Part shown: piece by piece, positions 41,226-48,805 of the stretch
How the letters are laid out: each line of letters begins with the position of its first letter
Position numbering within the stretch: the first letter of the stretch is position 1
From: Oscillospiraceae bacterium
GTDB taxonomy: Bacteria > Bacillota > Clostridia > Oscillospirales > Oscillospiraceae
Assembly (NCBI GenBank): GCA_015067975.1
Contig: SVLK01000006.1
Coordinates: 1-64,000, forward strand
Length of the DNA stretch: 64,000 nucleotides
Reading direction: 5' to 3'
Notes under the pieces: model-generated
Database searches by the model: none
What the model saw: the letters and a program-made list of their open reading frames with translations, nothing else
What the model was told of the DNA's origin: nothing
Position numbers and translations under genes: made by a program

Positions 41226-43892
41226 TTGAACAAGCGCGATTACACACTGTCTGCTCAGGAAGTGCTGGAAAAGCAGCAGTCCACGGCAGAGGGCCTGCCC
41301 GCTGCGGAAGCGGCCCGCCGTCTGGAACAGTACGGCCCCAACAAGCTGAAAGAGGGCGAAAAGCCTACACTGCTGCAGCGTTTTCTGGCGCAGCTGAAAG
41401 ACCCCATGCTGATCATCCTGATGGTGGCTGCCGCCGTGTCTGCTGCCACCGGCATGCTGGCCGGAGAGAACGAGTGGGCTGAGGTCATTATCATTCTGGC
41501 CGTGGTGTTGCTCAACGCTATTCTGGGTGTGATTCAGGAGAGTAAGGCCGAAGCTGCCATTGAGGCACTGCAGACCATGACCGCCGCTACCTGTAAGGTG
41601 ATGCGTGACGGCAAGATGGTGGTGCTGCACTCCGATGAGCTGGTACCCGGCGACATCGTGCTGCTGGAGGCCGGTGATGCCGTGCCTGCTGACGGACGTA
41701 TCATCGAAAACGCCAGCATGAAGATTGAAGAAGCTGCCCTGACCGGCGAGTCTGTGCCGGTCAACAAGATCCTGGAGGCGTTGGGTCTGGCCGAGGGTCA
41801 GGAGGATGTGCCTCTGGGTGACCGCAAGAACATGTGCTACATGGGCTCTACCGTGGTATATGGTCGCGGCAAGGCCGTGATTACCGCCACCGGTATGGAT
41901 ACCGAGATGGGCAAGATCGCCGGCGCTCTGGCTGCCACCGCTGAAGAGCAGACCCCGCTGCAGCGCAAGCTGGACGAGTTGGGCAAGCTGCTGAGCAAGA
42001 TGGTGCTGGGCATCTGCGTGTTCATCTTCGCATTCAACCTGTTTATGGCTCGCGGTGAGCTGGCTGTGGAAGGCCATGCACTGACCGTGATTCTGGAGAC
42101 CTTCATGGTGGCCGTTTCTCTGGCTGTTGCCGCCATCCCCGAAGGTCTGGCTACCGTGGTGACGGTGGTGCTGTCCATCGGCGTGACTAAGATGAGCCAG
42201 CGCAACGCTGTGATTCGCCGCCTGACCGCCGTGGAGACGCTGGGCTGCACCCAGGTTATCTGCTCGGATAAGACCGGTACGCTGACCCAGAACAAAATGA
42301 CCGTGGTGGATCATCTGGGCGAGACCAATCTGGTGGCTACCGCTATGGCGCTGTGCTCCGATGCCAACCTGAATGAAAACAATCAGGCCGAAGGCGAACC
42401 TACCGAGTGCGCACTGGTGAACTTTGCCTACAGCGTGGGCCTGCATAAGGCGGATCTGGAAAAGGCAACGCCCCGTGTGGACGAAGCTCCTTTTGACTCC
42501 GGTCGTAAGATGATGTCCACCGTCCATGATTTGGGCGGCAAGTACGTGCAGTACACCAAGGGTGGCCCCGATGTGGTGCTCTCCCGCTGTGCTTACTACT
42601 ACGAAAACGGCGAAGCGCTGCCCATGACCGACGCCAAGCGCGAGGAGATCATGGCCGCCAACAAGGCGATGGCTGACCGCGCCCTGCGCGTGCTGGCTGC
42701 TGCCAAGCGCGACTGGGCTGAGAAGCCTGCCGATAATACTCCCGAGTTCCTGGAGCAGGATCTGGTATTCCTGGGCCTGACCGGCATGATCGACCCCGTC
42801 CGTCCCGAGGTAAAGGCTGCGATCGAGGAGTGCCGCAGCGCCGGTATCCGCGCTGTGATGATCACCGGCGACCACAAGGATACCGCTGTGGCCATCGCTA
42901 AAGAACTGGGCATCATTACCGATGCTTCCGAAGCGATTACCGGCGCTGAGCTGGATGATATTCCCGATGATCAGATCTGCGAGTTTGTGAAGAAATACGG
43001 CGTGTACGCCCGCGTACAGCCCGAGCACAAGACCCGCATCGTAACGGCTTGGAAAGCCAATGGCGCTATTACCGCCATGACCGGCGACGGCGTCAACGAT
43101 GCCCCCTCCATCAAGTCCGCCGACATCGGCGTAGGCATGGGCATTACCGGTACTGACGTGACCAAGAACGTGGCCGACATGGTGCTGGCTGACGATAACT
43201 TCGCCACGATCGTTTCCGCCGTAGGCGAAGGCCGCCGTATCTACGACAATATCCGCAAGGCCATCCAGTTCCTGTTGGCCTCCAATATGTCCGAGGTGTT
43301 GGGCGTATTCTCCGCCACCCTCATGGGCTTTACCCTGCTCAACCCTGTGCACCTGCTGTTCATCAACCTGGTGACCGACTGCTTCCCCGCGCTGGCACTG
43401 GGTATGGAGAAGGCAGAACCCGACACCATGAACCGTCCTCCCCGTGATTCCAAGGAAGGCATCTTTGCAGGTGGACTCTTTGTGGACATCGCTTATCAGG
43501 GCATTCTGGTAACCGTGCTGACCATCCTGTCCTATATCATCGGCAACAGCTTTGAAGTGGGTCATTTTGCTATGCCCGTGGGCATCAGCGATCACGGCAT
43601 GACCATGGCGTTCCTGACCATGAGTATGTGCGAGATCTTCCACAGCTTCAACCTGCGTTCTCAGCGCAAGTCTATCTTTACCCTGAAGGGTCAGAACATG
43701 ATTCTATGGGCTGCCATGATCGGCTCTCTGATCCTGACCACGCTGGTGCTGGAAGTTCCTTTCCTGGCCAACGCCTTCGGCTTTACGCCCATCGGTCTGA
43801 CCGAGTATGCAATCGCTCTGGTGCTGGGCTTCCTGGTGATCCCCGTGGTGGAGATCGTCAAGCTGTTCCAGAGAATGGGCAAGAAGAACTAA
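41226..43892 (+). CDS. P-type cation-transporting ATPase (Ca2+/Mn2+ type)
   Basis: An 888-residue type II P-type ATPase. Features in order: N-terminal cation ATPase domain, TGES actuator motif, AAIPEGLATVV in M4 (SERCA-like ion site), the phosphorylation motif DKTGTLTQ, the hinge MTGDGVNDAPSIKSAD and, in M6, INLVTDCFPALALG. Ten helices are expected. I start it at a TTG at 41226 that has AAGGAG ten bases upstream; no in-frame ATG has a ribosome binding site, and the nearby ATG at 41219 is out of frame. The Mn2+ riboswitch upstream implies Mn2+ export, although Ca2+ transport is equally consistent with the motifs. Confidence 0.93.
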   Translation: MNKRDYTLSAQEVLEKQQSTAEGLPAAEAARRLEQYGPNKLKEGEKPTLLQRFLAQLKDPMLIILMVAAAVSAATGMLAGENEWAEVIIILAVVLLNAILGVIQESKAEAAIEALQTMTAATCKVMRDGKMVVLHSDELVPGDIVLLEAGDAVPADGRIIENASMKIEEAALTGESVPVNKILEALGLAEGQEDVPLGDRKNMCYMGSTVVYGRGKAVITATGMDTEMGKIAGALAATAEEQTPLQRKLDELGKLLSKMVLGICVFIFAFNLFMARGELAVEGHALTVILETFMVAVSLAVAAIPEGLATVVTVVLSIGVTKMSQRNAVIRRLTAVETLGCTQVICSDKTGTLTQNKMTVVDHLGETNLVATAMALCSDANLNENNQAEGEPTECALVNFAYSVGLHKADLEKATPRVDEAPFDSGRKMMSTVHDLGGKYVQYTKGGPDVVLSRCAYYYENGEALPMTDAKREEIMAANKAMADRALRVLAAAKRDWAEKPADNTPEFLEQDLVFLGLTGMIDPVRPEVKAAIEECRSAGIRAVMITGDHKDTAVAIAKELGIITDASEAITGAELDDIPDDQICEFVKKYGVYARVQPEHKTRIVTAWKANGAITAMTGDGVNDAPSIKSADIGVGMGITGTDVTKNVADMVLADDNFATIVSAVGEGRRIYDNIRKAIQFLLASNMSEVLGVFSATLMGFTLLNPVHLLFINLVTDCFPALALGMEKAEPDTMNRPPRDSKEGIFAGGLFVDIAYQGILVTVLTILSYIIGNSFEVGHFAMPVGISDHGMTMAFLTMSMCEIFHSFNLRSQRKSIFTLKGQNMILWAAMIGSLILTTLVLEVPFLANAFGFTPIGLTEYAIALVLGFLVIPVVEIVKLFQRMGKKN

Positions 43893-43900
43893 ATCAATGT

Positions 43901-43939
43901 AAAAAAGATCATCTGCATCCATGCAGATGATCTTTTTTT
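43901..43939 (+). terminator. Terminator after the P-type ATPase gene
   Basis: An 18-base inverted repeat beginning AAAAAAGATCATCTGCAT with a two-base centre ends in seven T residues. Confidence 0.92.
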
Positions 43940-43964
43940 GCTGTAAAATTTTGTATTAAAATGG

Positions 43965-43993
43965 CTGACAAGGGCGAAAAAAGATGTTATGAT
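43965..43993 (+). promoter_or_regulatory. Promoter of the first xpt
   Basis: CTGACA (43965-43970) and TATGAT (43988-43993) are spaced by 17 bases. The leader of about 20 bases is too short for a purine riboswitch. Confidence 0.7.
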
Positions 43994-44018
43994 AAGAAAA
44001 ACAGGGGAGGTGCTGCCA

Positions 44019-44591
44019 ATGAATTTTCTGGAACAGAGAATCCTTACTGACGGTATCGTTAAGACCGGTCATGTATTGAAGGTGGATAGTTTTCTGAATC
44101 ATCAGATGGATATTGCCCTGATGGACCGGATCGGTGAGGAGTTTTACCGTCGGTTTGGAGATAAAGCTATCACCAAAGTGCTGACCATTGAGTCCTCCGG
44201 TATCGCCATCGCCTGTTCTGTGGCTCGCTGTTTCGGTGTGCCGGTGGTATGCGCCCGCAAGACAAAGAATATCAACATTGACGGCGATATTTATGTGGCA
44301 GAAGTGGAGTCCGTGGAGCACCGCCAGAGCAAGGTAGTCGTGGGCAAGAAGTTCCTGAGCAGTGCGGACCATGTACTGATCGTGGATGATTTTTTGGCCA
44401 ACGGCTACACGCTGCAGGGCTTGATCTCTCTGGTAGAGGTGGCTGATGCTACGGTGGAAGGATTGGGCATTGCCATTGAAAAAGGCTTCCAGGAAGGCGG
44501 CAAACGCATGCGCAATCTGGGGTATCATCTGGAGTCACTGGCTATCGTGGAAGAGCTGGATGAGACAACGGGTGAAATCGTGTTTCGCTGA
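44019..44591 (+). CDS. xpt: Xanthine phosphoribosyltransferase, copy 1
   Basis: A 190-residue Xpt enzyme that salvages xanthine to XMP with PRPP. The start MNFLEQRIL, the [13 protein letters not shown] segment and the PRPP loop VLIVDDFLANG (about 128-138) are diagnostic. It is 190 residues, the family length. The start at 44019 has GGGGAGG upstream and is preferred to an upstream in-frame start in the promoter. It is monocistronic. A second, clearly related copy lies 1.6 kb downstream, on the other side of a minus-strand MATE gene. Confidence 0.95.
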   Translation: MNFLEQRILTDGIVKTGHVLKVDSFLNHQMDIALMDRIGEEFYRRFGDKAITKVLTIESSGIAIACSVARCFGVPVVCARKTKNINIDGDIYVAEVESVEHRQSKVVVGKKFLSSADHVLIVDDFLANGYTLQGLISLVEVADATVEGLGIAIEKGFQEGGKRMRNLGYHLESLAIVEELDETTGEIVFR

Positions 44592-44597
44592 GAACTA

Positions 44598-44634
44598 AAA
44601 AAAGAAGGGGGCGCATCCGGCGGATGCGCCCCTT
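44598..44634. terminator. Terminator between xpt copy 1 and MATE gene
   Basis: GGGGCGCATCCG pairs with CGGATGCGCCCC. The T-rich tail is on the minus-strand side (CTTCTTTTTTT), so it works best for the MATE gene; the plus-strand tail is weaker (TTATGTTGTTT). Confidence 0.8.
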
Positions 44635-44642
44635 ATGTTGTT

Positions 44643-46004
44643 TCAAGATATGGGAGCGATGAACTTTTGCTTGCGTCGCAGCAGGAAAAAGGCGGCAAGG
44701 CACAGCAGGATCTGCACCGAAGTAGAAGCCGGGGTAGAAAGACCAATATGAAACAGGGAAACGGTGGCCTGGCGGCTCATGAGCCATGCCAGCGGCAGAC
44801 GCACACAAAATGCGCCCAAAATGCCTTGTACCATGACAAAAGTGGTGTTTCCACAGCCGTTGAAATAGCCGATAAAGCAGAAGAGGAATGCTGTCAGCAG
44901 GCAGTCGATGGCATAAGCTTTCAAATAATCCCAAGCTGCGAGAATGACGGCGATGTCTTTGGCAAAGATGCCTGCCAGAAGATCTCCGTGGAAGAAGGCG
45001 GCATAAAACATGACAATACCGGCCACCAGCGAAGAACCGATGCCGCACCACAGGGCGCGGCGGGCGCGCTCCGGCTTGCCGGCTCCCATATTTTGGGCGA
45101 CAAAAGCGGACATGGCCTGCATATAGGACGAGGGCAGCAGCATTAAAAAGCCGCACATCTTTTCCGCAACCCCCACACCGGCCGACGCGGTGAGACCGAT
45201 GTCGTTGATGATGGCGGTAATAAACAGGAACGAGAAACTTACCAGCAGTTCCTGCAGCGCGATGGGGACACCCAACTGCAGGATCTGGCGAATGTGACCG
45301 CCGCGGTGGGAAATATAGCGGATGCTGAACTGGAAAGGCAGCGCACGACGGCGGATCAACAGCAGCGAAATGACCACGCTGACGGCTTGCGCAGCAATGG
45401 TGGCAATCGCGGCACCGGCGGCACCCATATGAAACACAGCCACCAGCAGCAGATCACCTAAAATGTTCAGTACGCACGCAATAGCTACTGTGATTAACGG
45501 TGTTTTAGAGTCTCCGATACCATGAAAAATACTTCCGATCAGGTTATAGGCGACGATGCATACGCAGCCGGCAGAGCAGATGAGAATATAGGAAACTGTT
45601 TGAGAGAAAGCCTCCTGCGGTGCACGCATAATACGGGCGGTGGCCGGCGCAGCAAGGAGCATGATGATGCTCAGTACTACGGCCAACAGAGCGAACAGCC
45701 AGATGCCGCTGCCGATGATCCGGCCGGCTTCCTCCCGCTTTCCCTGCCCGATTTTATGTCCCACATAGACGGTGAGACCCATGGCAAGACTGGTGATCAT
45801 CAGTGTTAGGGTTCGCATGATCTGGCTGCCGGTAGAAACGGCGGAAACATAGACGTCTGCCAGATCACCGCCAAACTGGCCTACGATCAGCAGATCGACC
45901 GCGCCATACATGGTCTGCAAAAACAGAGACAGCAGTACCGGCAGCGCAAAGCGCAGCAGAGGCAGAAAAATTTTCCCGGTTGTAAAATCCTGTGTTTTAC
46001 TCAT
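44643..46004 (-). CDS. MATE-family efflux transporter
   Basis: A 453-residue MATE transporter with the family start FALPVLLSLFLQTMYGAVDLLIVG and the central repeat LGVPIALQELLVSFSFLFI. The start at 46004 has GCGAGG six bases upstream; an in-frame extension upstream is discarded. It is divergent from xpt copy 2 and convergent with copy 1. The two MATE genes in the window (this and 38773-40155) are not close copies. Linkage to purine salvage is suggestive only. Confidence 0.92.
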   Translation of the reverse strand: MSKTQDFTTGKIFLPLLRFALPVLLSLFLQTMYGAVDLLIVGQFGGDLADVYVSAVSTGSQIMRTLTLMITSLAMGLTVYVGHKIGQGKREEAGRIIGSGIWLFALLAVVLSIIMLLAAPATARIMRAPQEAFSQTVSYILICSAGCVCIVAYNLIGSIFHGIGDSKTPLITVAIACVLNILGDLLLVAVFHMGAAGAAIATIAAQAVSVVISLLLIRRRALPFQFSIRYISHRGGHIRQILQLGVPIALQELLVSFSFLFITAIINDIGLTASAGVGVAEKMCGFLMLLPSSYMQAMSAFVAQNMGAGKPERARRALWCGIGSSLVAGIVMFYAAFFHGDLLAGIFAKDIAVILAAWDYLKAYAIDCLLTAFLFCFIGYFNGCGNTTFVMVQGILGAFCVRLPLAWLMSRQATVSLFHIGLSTPASTSVQILLCLAAFFLLRRKQKFIAPIS

Positions 46005-46033
46005 AAGAAAACCTCGCTTTATATTCAAGGGAA

Positions 46034-46062
46034 ATTATCGTATGATTCGTAGGAAAAGTCAA
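46034..46062 (-). promoter_or_regulatory. Promoter of the minus-strand MATE gene
   Basis: TTGACT (46057-46062) and GATAAT (46034-46039) are separated by 17 bases on the minus strand. Confidence 0.75.
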
Positions 46063-46097
46063 GGTTACGACAGCGTAAAACTTTTTCGGCAAAGGAG

Positions 46098-46126
46098 GTG
46101 ACAAGGAACGGAAGATGTGGTATTAT
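46098..46126 (+). promoter_or_regulatory. Promoter of xpt copy 2
   Basis: GTGACA (46098-46103) and TATTAT (46121-46126) are separated by 17 bases. It is divergent from, but does not overlap, the MATE promoter. Confidence 0.65.
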
Positions 46127-46151
46127 GTGGCAAAACAAGGAGGGCATGGCT

Positions 46152-46733
46152 ATGAATTTTTTGGAAGAGCGCATTAAAAAGGATGGTATCGTCAAGCCGG
46201 GTAACGTGCTGAAAGTGGACAGCTTTCTCAATCACCAGATGGATATTGCGCTGCTCAACGAGATCGGCCGGGAGTTTCACCGCCGCTTTGCCGACAAGCC
46301 CATCACCAAGGTGCTGACCATTGAGGCATCCGGTATCGCCATTGCCTATCCGGTGGCCAACGAGTTTGGTGTGCCGCTGGTATTTGCCAAGAAATCCAAG
46401 TCCGTCAATATTGAAGGCGATATGTATGTGGCAGAGGTGGAGTCCTTTACCCACAAGAATAAAAATCAAGTCATCGTGTCGAAGAAATTTCTTTCTGCCG
46501 AAGACCATGTGCTGATCATCGATGACTTTTTGGCCAACGGCTGCGCCCTGCAGGGGTTGATCTCCATTGCAGAGGGTGCCGGAGCTACCATTGAGGGCTT
46601 GGGCATTGCTGTGGAAAAAGGCTTCCAGATCGGCGGCCGCGTGATCCGCAATTTGGGTTACCGGTTGGAGTCGTTGGCTATTGTGGATGCTATGGATGCC
46701 GAAACGGGAGAAATCACATTCCGTGCACAATAA
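46152..46733 (+). CDS. xpt: Xanthine phosphoribosyltransferase, copy 2
   Basis: A 193-residue Xpt paralogue of the gene at 44019. The two share MNFLE-RI, the [16 protein letters not shown] block and the PRPP loop (here [16 protein letters not shown]), but differ in many positions, for example the ACSVARCFGVPVV to [13 protein letters not shown] segment. This is well beyond recent duplication. The start at 46152 is chosen by the AAGGAGGG seven bases upstream; the ATG six bases earlier is too close. Different purine preference (xanthine versus guanine or hypoxanthine) is possible. Confidence 0.95.
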   Translation: MNFLEERIKKDGIVKPGNVLKVDSFLNHQMDIALLNEIGREFHRRFADKPITKVLTIEASGIAIAYPVANEFGVPLVFAKKSKSVNIEGDMYVAEVESFTHKNKNQVIVSKKFLSAEDHVLIIDDFLANGCALQGLISIAEGAGATIEGLGIAVEKGFQIGGRVIRNLGYRLESLAIVDAMDAETGEITFRAQ

Positions 46734-46739
46734 AAGACA

Positions 46740-46785
46740 AAAAAGAACGATTCCAGAGCGGTATCCGCCGGAATCGTTCTTTTTT
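46740..46785 (+). terminator. Terminator after xpt copy 2
   Basis: AAAAAGAACGATTCC pairs with GGAATCGTTCTTTTT, with an inner GCGG/CCGC stem, and ends in T6. The remaining 210 bases to the opp promoter are AT-rich; I see no gene there. Confidence 0.92.
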
Positions 46786-47001
46786 ATGCAGTCCGCGCAT
46801 AAGGAAAAAACGGGGATACAGAGATTTAATTTGCTGATTTGGCAGCTTTGCACAAAAGTTTTCTTCCGATCCGGCGGCAAGCCGTGAAAGTTGCACTGTT
46901 TCTGCATGGCGATTGCGGATATATATTCTTCCGATTGTGTATAATGATGAATAATTATTGTAAATAATTGAAATGTTATGCATATTTTATCAAAAAAGTG
47001 G

Positions 47002-47030
47002 TTGACAACAAAGAGAGGCGGTGCTACTAT
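47002..47030 (+). promoter_or_regulatory. Promoter of the opp operon
   Basis: TTGACA (47002-47007) and TACTAT (47025-47030) are spaced by 17 bases, 36 bases before the oppA-like start codon. AT-rich sequence without a gene precedes it. Confidence 0.85.
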
Positions 47031-47065
47031 AAACCCATCCCAAAACTCACACGGAGGAATGTACG

Positions 47066-48709
47066 ATGAAAAAGATGATGTCTCTTTTGCTTGCTCTTTG
47101 CATGATGTTGGGCCTTTTGGCCGGCTGCGCTTCCAAAGATGATTCTGCAGGCCCTGTTGCCGTCAACAATATCAATGTTGCCATGGGCTATCAGATCACC
47201 ACGCTGGATAATGCCATCAATACGGAAACCGGTAATGACTGGATTCTCGAACATCTTTATTCCGGTATGTTCCGAAAAGATGAAAACGGCGTTGCACAGA
47301 AGGAACTGTGCGACGACTTTACCATCAGTGCTGACGGCCTGGTGTACACCTTCACTTTGAAAGATGGCATCGTCTGGAGCGATGGCACGCCCATCACGGC
47401 ATACGACTTCGAGTATAGCATGCTGCGTGCCCTGTCCTACGGCGTTGACAATGCCTACTCCATCAACGAGATTGTTTCCTACCTCAAGGGTGCCAAGGAA
47501 TATAACCTGAAGGCCGTTGATGCCGGTGCTTCCTTTGACTGCACCAAGGAAGATCATAGCGAAGTAGGTTATAAGGCACTGGATGAAAAGACGCTGGAAG
47601 TTACCCTGAACAATCCCTGCGCTTTCCTGCCTGAGCTGATGACCTCCCGCGCATGGGTACCTGTGGTGCAGAGCACGCCTCAGCACGACTCTCTGTGGTC
47701 CTTCAAGGCCGGCTATCCCACTTCCGGTGCTTACACGCTGACCGAGATCAATGAAACGGAAAAGGCCGTTCTGACCAAGAATGAGAAGTATTGGAACAAG
47801 GACTCCATCACCATGGAGACCATTACTTACTGGTGCATGACCGATCCTGATGCCCAGGCACTGGCATTTGACTCCAAGGAAATCGATGTGGCGCTGGGTA
47901 TCACCGCCAATGCTGCCGACAAGTTTGTTGGTACCGACAACCTGTGGACCGTGCAGGATGGTAATGTGTACTTCATTGCCATCAACTCTGCCTCTACCGG
48001 CCCTGAGAGTCTGAAGGATGTCAATGTCCGTCGTGCTCTGGCTCTGGCCATCGACAAGCAGGCCCTGTCCGAAGTGCTGGGTGCTGCCTACTATCCTATG
48101 GTCAACGGTTACATCCCCCACGGTGCCGGCGGTGTGAGCGGAGACTTCCGTGACGAAGGCGATGCCGACGGTTACACCCTCAACTACGATTTGGAAAAGG
48201 CCAAGCAGCTGCTGGCTGATGCCGGCTACAATGAGAGCAATCCTCTCAAGTTGAGCTATAAGTACAGCAACAACAGTATGCACGGCGATGTGGCCACCAT
48301 GCTGGAGTCCTTCTGGACCAAGTTGGGTGTGGAGATCGAACTGATCAGCGTGGAGCAGGGCGTTTACTACGACCAGATCGACCAGGGCGACTTCGAACTG
48401 TGCCGCTACGCTGACAACATCGGAAGCAATGCCATCCGTCTGCTGAAGTTCTGGTCCACCGAGAACCAGGTGGTTGCCGCCATCAGCGACCCCGTGTACG
48501 ACAAGATGTGCGCTGAGGCGCTGCAGGTTGCTGACGCGGCCGGCTTTGCTCAGGCAATGCACGGTTTGGAAGACTACCTGATCGAAGAGAATGTTTACCT
48601 CATTCCTCTGTTCGAGTACATCAATCCCTACCTGATCGCTGACGGCGTGGAAGGTGAGACGCTCTGTGGCTTCCATCCCTTCTTCGGTAACTGCACTGTG
48701 ACCAAGTAA
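47066..48709 (+). CDS. oppA: Oligopeptide ABC transporter substrate-binding lipoprotein
   Basis: A 547-residue solute-binding protein family 5 (SBP_bac_5) lipoprotein. The signal peptide ends in the lipobox LLAGC, with the lipid-carrying Cys about residue 22. The mature part has the family motifs: TLDNAINTETG, LKDGIVWSDGTPITAYDFEYS and VRRALALAIDKQAL. It captures peptides (or nickel or other solutes in relatives) outside the cell for the permease genes at 50.8-54.7 kb. A perfect 13-base hairpin follows the stop, and an S9 peptidase gene is inserted before the permeases. Confidence 0.92.
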   Translation: MKKMMSLLLALCMMLGLLAGCASKDDSAGPVAVNNINVAMGYQITTLDNAINTETGNDWILEHLYSGMFRKDENGVAQKELCDDFTISADGLVYTFTLKDGIVWSDGTPITAYDFEYSMLRALSYGVDNAYSINEIVSYLKGAKEYNLKAVDAGASFDCTKEDHSEVGYKALDEKTLEVTLNNPCAFLPELMTSRAWVPVVQSTPQHDSLWSFKAGYPTSGAYTLTEINETEKAVLTKNEKYWNKDSITMETITYWCMTDPDAQALAFDSKEIDVALGITANAADKFVGTDNLWTVQDGNVYFIAINSASTGPESLKDVNVRRALALAIDKQALSEVLGAAYYPMVNGYIPHGAGGVSGDFRDEGDADGYTLNYDLEKAKQLLADAGYNESNPLKLSYKYSNNSMHGDVATMLESFWTKLGVEIELISVEQGVYYDQIDQGDFELCRYADNIGSNAIRLLKFWSTENQVVAAISDPVYDKMCAEALQVADAAGFAQAMHGLEDYLIEENVYLIPLFEYINPYLIADGVEGETLCGFHPFFGNCTVTK

Positions 48710-48732
48710 ATCAACATCGATTTATCCAATAT

Positions 48733-48763
48733 CCTTTGGGGGGAGTAACACTCCCCCCAAAGG
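48733..48763 (+). repeat. GC-rich stem-loop after oppA
   Basis: CCTTTGGGGGGAG pairs perfectly with CTCCCCCCAAAGG around a five-base loop. The tail is GATTTTCC, a poor T tract. It is likely a partial terminator or 3' stabiliser that raises binding-protein levels relative to the downstream genes. Confidence 0.75.
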
Positions 48764-48805
48764 GATTTTCCGTATTTATAAAAAAATTCTGAAAGGATCC
48801 GGATC

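Noticed and set aside
43940-44018. Purine riboswitch upstream of xpt
   Set aside because: The predicted leader is about 20 bases, and no aptamer core (TATAA...loop sequences) is visible; the same holds for the second xpt.
46838-46853. TTTGGCAGCTTTGCAC, resembling a sigma-54 promoter
   Set aside because: The GG to GC spacing is too short (seven instead of ten bases), and the downstream opp operon has a good sigma-A promoter.
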